Assembly (NCBI RefSeq): GCF_001613265.1
Contig: NZ_BDCA01000020.1
Location: 62,001-126,000 of the forward strand
Direction: 5' to 3'
Source of the DNA: Nocardia vermiculata NBRC 100427
GTDB taxonomy: Bacteria; Actinomycetota; Actinomycetes; Mycobacteriales; Mycobacteriaceae
Length of the DNA: 64,000 nucleotides
The translations under genes were made by a program, and so were the position numbers. Positions 25,718 through 33,485 of this stretch are shown piece by piece; within the stretch, counting starts at the first letter, position 1, and every line of letters starts with the position of its first letter. The notes beneath the pieces were generated by a model that saw nothing but the letters and a program-made list of their open reading frames with translations, did no database searches and was not told the DNA's origin.

Positions 25718-26053
25718 TCACACCCGGCGCACACGCATGAAGTCGCGGACGAGACTGCAGGTCTTGTTCGACGGCGGGCGGATGCCGACTGTTTCGGCAG
25801 TATCGCGGATGGTGTGGTTGTCGGCCAGGTTGGCGCGGTAGACGCCGGAGTCGAGCAGCGCGATGGCCAGGCGCATCGCCTTGAGCCGGCGGTTGTGCAT
25901 GATGTACCAGGACCGTGGACGACCGGCGGGCAGCGGCTGCTTCGTGAGCGGAATGTAGGGGTCGATGCGCCCGGGCAGCGGCATTGCGGTGGTGCCGGCT
26001 GCGGGTGCGGTGGTTGTCGTCGTCGGTGCGGTGGGTGTGGGCACGGTGGACAT
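25718..26053 (-). CDS. Small conserved actinobacterial protein of unknown function
   Basis: From the ATG at 26053, preceded by an excellent GGGGAGGAT site, the product is 111 residues. The first 30 are Thr/Pro/Ala-rich and probably disordered. The rest is a basic, helical domain: SWYIMHNRRLKAMRLAIALL, then NHTIRDTAETVGIRPPSNKTC. No membrane segment or catalytic motif is apparent and I do not recognise the family. The region upstream of 26053 also encodes residues in this frame, but without a plausible start. It sits inside the hem gene cluster, facing hemD. Confidence 0.7.
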   Translation of the reverse strand: MSTVPTPTAPTTTTTAPAAGTTAMPLPGRIDPYIPLTKQPLPAGRPRSWYIMHNRRLKAMRLAIALLDSGVYRANLADNHTIRDTAETVGIRPPSNKTCSLVRDFMRVRRV

Positions 26054-26517
26054 CGGAATCCTCCCCTTCATAGCGGGACGCACCGGGACAAGTCGCGGCA
26101 GACGACCGAAGGCGGGACGGGTGTGGACCGACGAACCGTCCCGCCGCCGATCATTGTCGCCGGCACACCATGGGCAGTGGTGCACCGGCCGAGCCTGTTC
26201 GACTGTTGGCGAATCCCCTCGAACACATCTTCGATTCTACCGGAGGGTGCCGACAAAAACGATGCCTGCACAACGATTTTCGGTCGTCGGCGCGCAATCG
26301 GATCCGGTGCCGTCCGAGTCGGGGCGGTGCCGGATCGCGACGGTGCCGCAGTGCGCATCGAGTGCGGACCGCGACGGTGCTGAGGCGTCCGATCGCGGCG
26401 GTGTCGCAGTGCCTGTCTGCGGCGGTCTCGCAGTGGCTCGGGCGGTCGCTGTGATCCAGGTTGCTACCCGGTGGAGGTGGCCGTGACCTGCCCGGTGCCG
26501 GGGCGTATCGTGCGGTT
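26054..26517. other. Gene-free 464-base interval upstream of hemB with short imperfect repeats
   Basis: No supported gene. Near 26250-26290 the sequence becomes less GC-rich, a likely promoter zone. Between 26337 and 26435 a 17-base unit of the form GCGRCGGTSYCGCAGTG occurs three times (26337-26353, 26395-26411 and 26419-26435), with a partial copy near 26371. The interval lies between two divergent genes, so the repeats may be protein-binding sites or simple low-complexity drift. Confidence 0.5.
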
Positions 26518-27495
26518 ATGACCGGATTGGACCGCCCGCGGCGGTTGCGTCGTACCCCCGCGATGCGTCGCCTCGTCGCCGAAACCACCTTGGAACCAAG
26601 GCATTTGGTGCTTCCCATGTTCGTCGCCGACGGACTGGCCGAACCGCGTGAGATCAGCTCGATGCCGGGGGTGTTCCAGCATTCGATGGATTCCCTGCGC
26701 AAGGCCGCAGTGGAGGCGGCGTCGGCGGGTGTCGGTGGCCTGATGCTGTTCGGTGTGCCGCGGCCGGAGGACAAGGATGCGGTGGGCAGCCAGGCCAGCG
26801 CACCGGAGGGCATTCTCAACCGCGGCCTGCGGGCGCTGGCCCAGGAGGTCGGTGGCGATACGGTCGTCATGGCCGATACCTGTCTGGACGAGTTCACCGA
26901 TCACGGACACTGCGGCGTCCTCGCCGCCGATGGTGCGGTGGACAACGACGTGACCCTGGATCGCTATGTCGAGATGGCCCTCGCGCAGGCCGCGACCGGT
27001 GCCGAACTGCTCGGCACCAGCGGCATGATGGACGGCCAGGTCGGTGCGATCCGTGCCGGACTGGACGCCGCCGGATACACCGATACCGGGATCCTCGCCT
27101 ACGCGGCGAAGTACGCCTCCGCCTTCTACGGGCCGTTCCGTGAGGCCGTGGGCTCGTCGCTGAAGGGCGACCGCCGCACGTATCAGCAGGACCCCGCCAA
27201 CCGCCGGGAATCCCTGCGCGAGCTGGAGCTGGATCTGGCCGAAGGCGCCGACATCGTGATGGTCAAGCCGGCCATGTCGTATCTGGATATCCTGCGGGAT
27301 GTAGCCGATCACTCGACGGTTCCGGTCGCGGCCTACCAGATCTCCGGCGAATACTCGATGATCACCGCCGCCGCCGAGCGCGGCTGGATCGACCGGCGCG
27401 GTGCGATCGAGGAATCGCTGCTCGGAATCCGGCGGGCGGGTGCGGATTTCGTCCTTACCTACTGGGCCACCGAGGCCGCACACTGGCTGTCGTGA
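26518..27495 (+). CDS. hemB: Delta-aminolevulinic acid dehydratase (porphobilinogen synthase)
   Basis: Condenses two 5-aminolevulinates to porphobilinogen. The 325-residue TIM-barrel protein carries the metal-binding cysteine region MADTCLDEFTDHGHCGVL, the first active-site Lys in AYAAKYASAFYGPFREA, and the Schiff-base Lys in DIVMVKPAMSYLDILRD. Start ATG 26518 gives normal length; the upstream extension is not conserved in style. Same order as Rv0512. It overlaps the next gene by four bases. Confidence 0.97.
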   Translation: MTGLDRPRRLRRTPAMRRLVAETTLEPRHLVLPMFVADGLAEPREISSMPGVFQHSMDSLRKAAVEAASAGVGGLMLFGVPRPEDKDAVGSQASAPEGILNRGLRALAQEVGGDTVVMADTCLDEFTDHGHCGVLAADGAVDNDVTLDRYVEMALAQAATGAELLGTSGMMDGQVGAIRAGLDAAGYTDTGILAYAAKYASAFYGPFREAVGSSLKGDRRTYQQDPANRRESLRELELDLAEGADIVMVKPAMSYLDILRDVADHSTVPVAAYQISGEYSMITAAAERGWIDRRGAIEESLLGIRRAGADFVLTYWATEAAHWLS

Positions 27496-28010
27496 ACCCG
27501 GCGCCACTGCCGGCCGAGTCCGGTACCCCATCCAGACCCGAAGATGTGCGCACCGCCTGCCAGCTGTGGTGGGGCGTGGTGGCGCTGGGCATCCTGCGCC
27601 TGATCGTCGGCGCGGTCGACGGCCTCGGCAACCGGCACGAGATGGCCCGGTCCTTCCAGGACCAGCTGCGCGACGAGCAGTCGGAGTTCAGTCTGCCGCA
27701 GCTGGAGTTGGCGGTCACGATCCTCGAGGTGCTGATCCTGGTCTTCGGCCTGGGCGTCGCGGTCGGTGCGGTCGCGGTCGTACACCAGCTCGGGCTCGGA
27801 AGGCTCTGGGCTCGAACGATCACGGATATGGCAACCGTTGTCCTGGTCTTCGGTGCGATCGGTTCACTGTTCGGGCTCGGGTCCGTCTCCGGCGGTGCGA
27901 CGATGCTCACCGGGGCCGTCGCCATCTTGCAAGCTGTCCTTGCTGGTGGTGCTGTATTTCTTTGTCGCAGAAAGGATTCCGCAGCGTACTTTCTCGCGAA
28001 CGGGCGCTGA
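27492..28010 (+). CDS. Four-helix membrane protein (Rv0513 homologue)
   Basis: A 172-residue protein with four hydrophobic helices at about 26-44, 76-98, 112-130 and 138-157. A short acidic, amphipathic stretch (RSFQDQLRDEQSEFSLPQLEL) lies between the first two. It is coupled to hemB by a GTGA overlap, as in mycobacteria. No function is known; the tight link suggests a role with membrane-related heme or porphyrin handling, but this is only inference. Confidence 0.82.
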   Translation: MNPAPLPAESGTPSRPEDVRTACQLWWGVVALGILRLIVGAVDGLGNRHEMARSFQDQLRDEQSEFSLPQLELAVTILEVLILVFGLGVAVGAVAVVHQLGLGRLWARTITDMATVVLVFGAIGSLFGLGSVSGGATMLTGAVAILQAVLAGGAVFLCRRKDSAAYFLANGR

Positions 28011-28195
28011 GTCCGGTGCGGAATTTGTCACATCCGGGCCGAGATGTATGGTGAGGGTTGTCACAGAGAGCTCGGGAACTGAAAGTCGTTGGTTGTGCGT
28101 TTTAGCTCGGATGGGGTTTTTCGATCGGTGGCCACATCGATCGGTCACCACGCCGGGTATGCGGTACAGATGGCTTCGGTGGATCGGAGACATCG

Positions 28196-28315
28196 ATGCG
28201 CGTGGTGATTCAGCAACGGCAAAGTGTTCGACGCGACGTTGTGGTGATGGGTCTGTTGCTGCTTTTCGCGGTACTCACCCTGGCAGTCCTGCTGCTCCCG
28301 GGTACGGTCGGCTGA
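28196..28315 (+). CDS. 39-residue single-helix membrane microprotein
   Basis: The product starts MRVVIQQRQSVRRDVVVMGL and continues as a strongly hydrophobic Leu/Val helix (about residues 14-34) ending in PGTVG. The basic N terminus and single helix suggest a small bitopic inner-membrane protein or a signal-anchor peptide. GGAGA lies six bases before the ATG. A possible promoter with TTGTCA (28025) and TATGGT (28047) lies upstream. It ends 64 bases before the next gene, so it may be part of the same transcript. Similar microproteins exist near hemB in related genomes, from memory only. Confidence 0.62.
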   Translation: MRVVIQQRQSVRRDVVVMGLLLLFAVLTLAVLLLPGTVG

Positions 28316-28379
28316 CTTCACCGCCGCCCGCTCGGCTGTTCGCGCAAGGCCGCATGCGCGTCGTATTCGGAGGTTTTGC

Positions 28380-29201
28380 GTGAACGACGCCCATCCCGTT
28401 GTGACCCCAGCGCAGGAGCCGGTGCTGTTCAGCGAGCCCGGCGGCCGCTGGCGTACGGTTACCTACGGCCCGCTGCTCTGCCTGATCGTTCTGATTCTGG
28501 AATTGGTCATCGGGCGTGGTGCCATCCACTGGTTCGGTCTCACCTTCTGCGCGGCACTGCTCGCCGGATTCGTTGCCCTGCAGGTCGTGGCTGGCAGACG
28601 GCACGTCAGCGTCGAGCTCACCGAATCGAGCCTGCGCCAGGGCACCGAAACGGTGGCGCTGGATTCCATTGCGCGAGTCTTTCCGGAACACGACGACGAA
28701 TCCTGGGACGACGATTCCTGGCAGTCGGCGCGCGCGCTGGGCGAACTCACCGGCGTGCCACGGCGGCGCACCGGGATCGGCTTGAAGATTCGCGGTGGCG
28801 GGATGGTGCAGGCCTGGGCACGCGATCATCGAGAACTCCGGGCGCAGTTGACTACCGCCGTGGAGCAGGCAGCCGAGAAGCGAGCGGCGAAGCCCGGGGA
28901 ACCCGGCAAGCCGGCCGAATCGACGAAGGCGGCCGCGTCGAAGAAATCGACATCGAAGCAGGCACCGAAAGCGGCGAAATCACAGCAGTCCGGGCAACCA
29001 CGGGACGGTGGGACCGACCCCGACAACGGCGGGCACACCGCGCGGCCCGCGACGTCCGCGAAGCCCGCCGAGCCTGTTTCCCCGGGCGCCGACACCGCTG
29101 TTTCCCCGCGCGCCGACGGCGCTGCCGCTCCGCGTGCGAATGCCCCCGCGGTATCTTCGACCAGCGAAGTGCGTACCGAGAGCGAGGAGGAGGCCGGTTG
29201 A
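28380..29201 (+). CDS. Membrane protein with DUF3093-like domain and charged tail
   Basis: A 273-residue protein. Two membrane helices lie at about 31-48 and 52-72. A small beta domain follows (VSVELTESSLRQGTETVALDSIARVF), then ARALGELTGVPRRRTGIGLKIRGGGMVQAWARDHRELRAQL, which resembles DUF3093 proteins. From residue 165 the tail is Lys/Ala/Pro/Ser-rich and probably disordered. GGAGG precedes GTG 28380. It shares one base with the next gene (TGATG). Function unknown. Confidence 0.78.
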   Translation: MNDAHPVVTPAQEPVLFSEPGGRWRTVTYGPLLCLIVLILELVIGRGAIHWFGLTFCAALLAGFVALQVVAGRRHVSVELTESSLRQGTETVALDSIARVFPEHDDESWDDDSWQSARALGELTGVPRRRTGIGLKIRGGGMVQAWARDHRELRAQLTTAVEQAAEKRAAKPGEPGKPAESTKAAASKKSTSKQAPKAAKSQQSGQPRDGGTDPDNGGHTARPATSAKPAEPVSPGADTAVSPRADGAAAPRANAPAVSSTSEVRTESEEEAG

Positions 29202-29437
29202 TGCGGCGGGTGTGGATCGCGCTCGATCTGCTGCTGGTGGTGGTGTGCGCGGTGGCCGCGGTGCCGAGCTGGCGTCAGGGCGTCCACACCACCTGGTTCG
29301 CGGCAGTCGGTGACCAGCCGGCCTTCGAATCCACGCACTACACCGGCCCCTGGCTGGCTCTGGCCGCACTACTTGTCGCCGCCGCGGGACTTGCCGCTAT
29401 CGATCTGGTGGTGCGCTGCGCGGTACAGCCGCGGTAG
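29201..29437 (+). CDS. Small two-helix membrane protein
   Basis: A 78-residue protein with membrane helices at about 5-22 and 48-70. The connecting extracellular loop contains WRQGVHTTWFAAVGDQPAFE. The ATG overlaps the preceding stop by one base and AGGAGGAGG lies just upstream, so translation is coupled. No family recognised; it probably forms a complex with its neighbour. Confidence 0.75.
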   Translation: MRRVWIALDLLLVVVCAVAAVPSWRQGVHTTWFAAVGDQPAFESTHYTGPWLALAALLVAAAGLAAIDLVVRCAVQPR

Positions 29438-29446
29438 CTCTCGCCG

Positions 29447-29830
29447 TCAGCCCCACCGCTGGTAGACGTCGAGCAGTCGGGTGCCGTGCGATCCCGGGGC
29501 GTTCACCAGCACCACGATGCTGCCGTCGGGACGGTCCGCCGCTTCCATGATCACCTGCCGCAGCGAGGCGTGTACCGCGCCGTCGGGACTGTGATAGAGC
29601 TCCGAATCGGGTTTCAGGCCCGCGCCGATCCGGTCCGGCGGCACGACCATGGTGACCAGTGCCGGAATCGGTCCGTCGGCGACGGCACCGGTCTCCTCGT
29701 GGCTGAGCATGATTCCGGCCCGGCCCTGGTCCGGTTGGACGATCGGTTCGACGGCTGCTGCCTGGGTCGCGGCCACGACCGCGCCGGCGAGGGTCGTCAT
29801 CAGGGCTGCTCCGAATACCGCTGTACGCAT
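29447..29830 (-). CDS. Secreted or periplasmic small protein of unknown function
   Basis: From the ATG at 29830, with GGGAGGG just before it, the product is 127 residues. A signal peptide covers residues 1-26 (RTAVFGAALMTTLAGAVVAA, cleavage after AAA). The mature part is a compact alpha/beta segment without cysteines: ALVTMVVPPDRIG, YHSPDGAVHASLRQVIMEAA and IVVLVNAPGSHGTRLL. Not recognised. It is convergent with the upstream small membrane protein and divergent from hemL. Confidence 0.72.
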   Translation of the reverse strand: MRTAVFGAALMTTLAGAVVAATQAAAVEPIVQPDQGRAGIMLSHEETGAVADGPIPALVTMVVPPDRIGAGLKPDSELYHSPDGAVHASLRQVIMEAADRPDGSIVVLVNAPGSHGTRLLDVYQRWG

Positions 29831-30006
29831 GAACCCTCCCGGCTCGCGCATGAGTGTGGGGTTTCGAGATTACGCAGCGACGCTCGCGCGGGGCCGGTTT
29901 CGGGACGAAATGCGGGCGGCGTGTTGCCCGCCCGGACCTGTGCGTTGGCTCACCCAACTACACCCTGTCGTCGACGCCCGCGGCGGGTGCTGAGACACTG
30001 GTTCTC

Positions 30007-31344
30007 GTGAGTTCTTCTCCGCGCGTGAACCAGGTAAACGTGCCGATCTCCGCCCAACTCTTCGAACGGGCCGCCGCAACTATTCCCGGCGGTGTGAACT
30101 CGCCTGTGCGGGCCTTCGATTCGGTCGGCGGCACCCCGCGTTTCATCACCTCGTCGCGAGGTTGCACCCTGACCGACGCCGACGGCAACGACTATGTCGA
30201 CCTGGTGAGCTCCTGGGGTCCGATGATCCTCGGTCATGCGCATCCGGCGGTCGTCGATGCCGTGCAGCGGGCCGCGACCGGGGGGCTGTCCTTCGGCGCC
30301 CCCACGGAAGGGGAAATCGAGCTGGCCGAGGCCATCGCCGCGCGGGTCGATCCGGTGCAACGGGTGCGCCTGGTGAATTCCGGTACCGAGGCCACCATGA
30401 GCGCGGTGCGTCTGGCGCGCGGTTACACCGGCCGGAGCAAGGTCGTCAAATTCTCCGGCTGCTATCACGGGCATGTCGATGCACTCCTGGCCGACGCCGG
30501 TTCCGGGGTCGCCACCCTGGGCCTGCCCACCTCGCCCGGGGTGACCGGTGCGCAGGCCGCGGACACGATCGTGCTGCCGTACAACGATCTCGACGCGGTG
30601 GCCGCGGCGTTCGCCGAATATCCGGACCAGATCGCCTGTGTGATCACCGAGGCTGCCGCCGGAAATATGGGCGCGGTGCCGCCGCTGCCCGGTTTCAACG
30701 CCGGTCTGCGCCGGCTGACCAGCCAATACGGTGCCCTGCTCATCATGGACGAGGTGATGACCGGCTTCCGGGTCAGCGCGTCCGGCTGGTACGGCCTGGA
30801 TCCGGTCGAGGCCGATCTGTTCACTTTCGGCAAGGTGATGAGCGGCGGTCTGCCTGCTGCGGCGTTCGGTGGCCGCGCCGAGGTGATGAATCATCTCGCA
30901 CCGGTCGGCCCGGTGTACCAGGCCGGCACACTGTCGGGTAATCCGGTGGCGGTCGCCGCCGGGCTCGCCACACTGCGCGCCGCCGATGCCGCGGTGTACG
31001 CCGCGCTCGATCGCCATGCGCAACGCCTCGGTTCGTTGTTCACCGAGGCCCTCACCACGGCAGGCGTCCCCCACACCGTCCAGTTCGCGGGCAATATGGT
31101 GAGCGTGTTCTTCTCCGAGGATCCGGTCACCGACTACGCCACCGCCAAAGCTTCCGACACCTGGCGTTTCCCGGCCTTCTTCCACACCTTGCTGGAAGCC
31201 GGTATCTACGGGCCGCCGAGCCCGTTCGAGGTCTGGTTCGTTTCGGCCGCGCTCGATGAGGACGCATTCGACCGCATCGCGACCGCACTGCCCGCCGCTG
31301 CTGCGGCAGCCGCGGCCGCCACACCCGAAGGATCCCGAGCGTGA
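30007..31344 (+). CDS. hemL: Glutamate-1-semialdehyde 2,1-aminomutase
   Basis: Converts glutamate-1-semialdehyde to 5-aminolevulinate, the step after HemA. The 445-residue PLP enzyme of aminotransferase class III begins with LFERAAATIPGGVNSPVRAF. It has the gatekeeper/phosphate region NSGTEATMSAVRLARG, the PLP-contacting IMDEVMTGFR and the Schiff-base Lys in LFTFGKVMSGGLPAAAFGG. The GTG at 30007 is the best start although no strong ribosome site is seen, so a leaderless transcript is possible. It is the first of six tightly packed genes ending with ccsB. Confidence 0.96.
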   Translation: MSSSPRVNQVNVPISAQLFERAAATIPGGVNSPVRAFDSVGGTPRFITSSRGCTLTDADGNDYVDLVSSWGPMILGHAHPAVVDAVQRAATGGLSFGAPTEGEIELAEAIAARVDPVQRVRLVNSGTEATMSAVRLARGYTGRSKVVKFSGCYHGHVDALLADAGSGVATLGLPTSPGVTGAQAADTIVLPYNDLDAVAAAFAEYPDQIACVITEAAAGNMGAVPPLPGFNAGLRRLTSQYGALLIMDEVMTGFRVSASGWYGLDPVEADLFTFGKVMSGGLPAAAFGGRAEVMNHLAPVGPVYQAGTLSGNPVAVAAGLATLRAADAAVYAALDRHAQRLGSLFTEALTTAGVPHTVQFAGNMVSVFFSEDPVTDYATAKASDTWRFPAFFHTLLEAGIYGPPSPFEVWFVSAALDEDAFDRIATALPAAAAAAAAATPEGSRA

Positions 31345-32039
31345 GCGAACCACCGAAAGCAGGGACGGATTCCGGGAGTATCCCGGCACTGCCCGGCGAT
31401 GTCGCCTCCGATACCGAAACCATCGTGCACGTGATGCGTCACGGTGAGGTGCACAACCCGAAGGGCATCCTCTACGGCCGGCTACCGGGTTTCCACCTGT
31501 CGGTGACGGGCCGGTCGCAGGCGACCACGGTGGCGCGCACCCTCGCCGATCACGATATCCGTCTGGTGGTGGCCTCCCCGCTGCAGCGCGCGCAGGAGAC
31601 CGCAGCGCCGATCGCGGCCCGCCACGATCTCACGGTGCGTGGTGACGACAACCTGATCGAGGCCGGCAACACCTTCGAGGGGCTGCGGGTGTCGGTCGGC
31701 GACGGCGCGCTGCGCAAACCACGGCACTGGTGGAAGCTGCGCGATCCGTTCACCCCGTCGTGGGGTGAGCCGTATCTGCAGATCGCACATCGCATGCTGG
31801 CCGCGGTCAACAAGGCCCGGGTGGAGGCCGCCGGACACGAGGCCGTGGTGGTGTCGCATCAGCTGCCGGTGTGGACGTTGCGGCGCTTCCTCGAGGGCAA
31901 GCGGCTGTGGCACGACCCCCGGCAGCGGCAGTGCTCCCTGGCTTCGCTGACCTCGCTCGTGTACCAGGGCGATACCTTGATCGACATCGTGTACTCCGAG
32001 CCCGCTGGTGGCTCGGACCCCATGGTGACCGGGGCGTGA
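31341..32039 (+). CDS. Histidine phosphatase family protein (Rv0525 homologue)
   Basis: A 232-residue phosphoglycerate-mutase-like phosphatase. The catalytic RHG appears in HVMRHGEVHNPKGILYGRL near residue 33, the second active-site His in VVSHQLPVWTLRRFL. The family removes phosphate from sugars, nucleotides or proteins; the substrate here is unknown. Between hemL and the thioredoxin gene, as in M. tuberculosis, and four-base overlaps at both ends tie it to heme delivery and cytochrome c assembly. Confidence 0.88.
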   Translation: MSEPPKAGTDSGSIPALPGDVASDTETIVHVMRHGEVHNPKGILYGRLPGFHLSVTGRSQATTVARTLADHDIRLVVASPLQRAQETAAPIAARHDLTVRGDDNLIEAGNTFEGLRVSVGDGALRKPRHWWKLRDPFTPSWGEPYLQIAHRMLAAVNKARVEAAGHEAVVVSHQLPVWTLRRFLEGKRLWHDPRQRQCSLASLTSLVYQGDTLIDIVYSEPAGGSDPMVTGA

Positions 32040-32644
32040 GCGGGGCGGTCCGGCGTCTGCTGCCGATGTTGCTGGCTTGCGTGGCGGTCGTCGCCGCGCT
32101 GGCCGGTTGTTCTTCGGGCAAGGATGCGGTGGCCCAGGGCGGAACCTTCGATTTCGTATCGCCCGGCGGTAAAACCGACATCTTCTACGACCCGCCGGAC
32201 ACCCGCGGCACCATCGGCAAGCTGGCCGGGCCGAATCTGGTCACCGGGGACAAGATCTCAGTGGACGACTTCCCGAATCAGGTTGTCGTGCTGAACCTGT
32301 GGGGGCAGTGGTGCGGTCCGTGCCGGGCCGAGGCGCCCGCCCTGGAGCAGGTCTACGAACAGTCCAAGGACAAGGGCGTCGCGTTCCTGGGGATCAATGT
32401 GCGTGACTATCAGCAGGCCCGGGCCCGCGATTTCGTGATCGACAACAAGGTCGGTTACCCCTCCGTCTACGACCCCGAGATGCGTACCCTGCTCGCGCTC
32501 GGCGGCAAATTCCCCACCAGTGTCATCCCGACCACCCTGGTGCTCGACCGGCAACATCGCGTCGCCGCGGTCTTCCTGCGGTCACTGCTGGCCGAGGACC
32601 TGCAACCGGTGGTGGACCGGGTCGCCGCGGAGGGCCGGCAGTGA
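32036..32644 (+). CDS. TlpA-type thioredoxin lipoprotein for cytochrome c maturation (Rv0526)
   Basis: A 202-residue extracytoplasmic thiol reductase. The signal sequence ends in the lipobox LAGC near residue 24, so the mature protein is lipid-anchored outside the membrane. The thioredoxin domain contains LWGQWCGPCRAEAP with the redox CGPC, and TSVIPTTLVLD with the cis-proline. It probably keeps apocytochrome c cysteines reduced (CcsX/ResA role) with electrons from CcdA, whose gene follows with a four-base overlap. Confidence 0.92.
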   Translation: MSGAVRRLLPMLLACVAVVAALAGCSSGKDAVAQGGTFDFVSPGGKTDIFYDPPDTRGTIGKLAGPNLVTGDKISVDDFPNQVVVLNLWGQWCGPCRAEAPALEQVYEQSKDKGVAFLGINVRDYQQARARDFVIDNKVGYPSVYDPEMRTLLALGGKFPTSVIPTTLVLDRQHRVAAVFLRSLLAEDLQPVVDRVAAEGRQ

Positions 32645-33477
32645 CGGTTCTGGCTGCTCCGGCATTGGCCTCGGTGGGTGATTCGTTCCAGCAGACCGCT
32701 GCGTCCGGTCCGCTGCTGCTCGCGCTGGGCGCCTGCGTGCTCGCCGGACTGGTGTCGTTCGCCTCGCCGTGCGTGGTGCCGCTGGTGCCGGGCTATCTGT
32801 CGTATCTGGCCGGAGTGGTGGGCGCCGAGGCGCCGCCGGTGACCGTGGACGAAGCCCAGGGCACTCGTACCGCAGTGGCACTGCGCGCCGGACGGATGCG
32901 GGTCGCTGGTGCCGCCGGGCTGTTCGTGGCCGGCTTCACCGTGGTGTTCGTGCTGGCCACCGCGACCGTATTCGGTGTCATCCAGACCCTGAACGTCAAT
33001 CGTGAACTGCTGCAGCGCATCGGTGGTGTGGTCACCATCCTGATGGGCCTGGTGTTCCTCGGACTGGTCCCGATGTTGCAGCGTGACACCCGGATGCACC
33101 CGCGCCGGCTCACCGGAGTCGTCGGTGCGCCGTTGCTGGGTGCGGTCTTCGCGCTCGGCTGGACGCCCTGTCTGGGGCCGACACTGTCGGGCGTGATGGC
33201 GGTGTCCGCCGGAACCGAAGGCGCGACCGCGGCCCGCGGTGTCGCCCTGATCGTGGCCTACTGCCTCGGGCTGGGGCTGCCGTTCGTGATTCTCGCGTTC
33301 GGCTCCGTCACTGCACTGCGCGGGGTCGGCTGGCTCCGCCGCAATTCACGCACCATCCAGATCATCGGTGGCATCCTGCTGGTCGCCGTTGGTATCGCGC
33401 TGGTCACCGGTATGTGGGACCAGTTCGTCGGATGGATCCGCAATGTATTCATCTCCCAGGTAACCCTGCCGATCTGA
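32641..33477 (+). CDS. ccdA: Cytochrome c biogenesis protein CcdA
   Basis: Transmembrane electron carrier of 278 residues with six helices. The paired membrane cysteines lie in the first helix (FASPCVVPLVPGYLSYL) and the fourth (GWTPCLGPTLSGVM). It transfers electrons from cytosolic thioredoxin to the external TlpA-type partner encoded just upstream. Start GTG 32641 overlaps that gene. Equivalent to Rv0527. Confidence 0.94.
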   Translation: MTVLAAPALASVGDSFQQTAASGPLLLALGACVLAGLVSFASPCVVPLVPGYLSYLAGVVGAEAPPVTVDEAQGTRTAVALRAGRMRVAGAAGLFVAGFTVVFVLATATVFGVIQTLNVNRELLQRIGGVVTILMGLVFLGLVPMLQRDTRMHPRRLTGVVGAPLLGAVFALGWTPCLGPTLSGVMAVSAGTEGATAARGVALIVAYCLGLGLPFVILAFGSVTALRGVGWLRRNSRTIQIIGGILLVAVGIALVTGMWDQFVGWIRNVFISQVTLPI

Positions 33478-33485
33478 GCCGCCCG

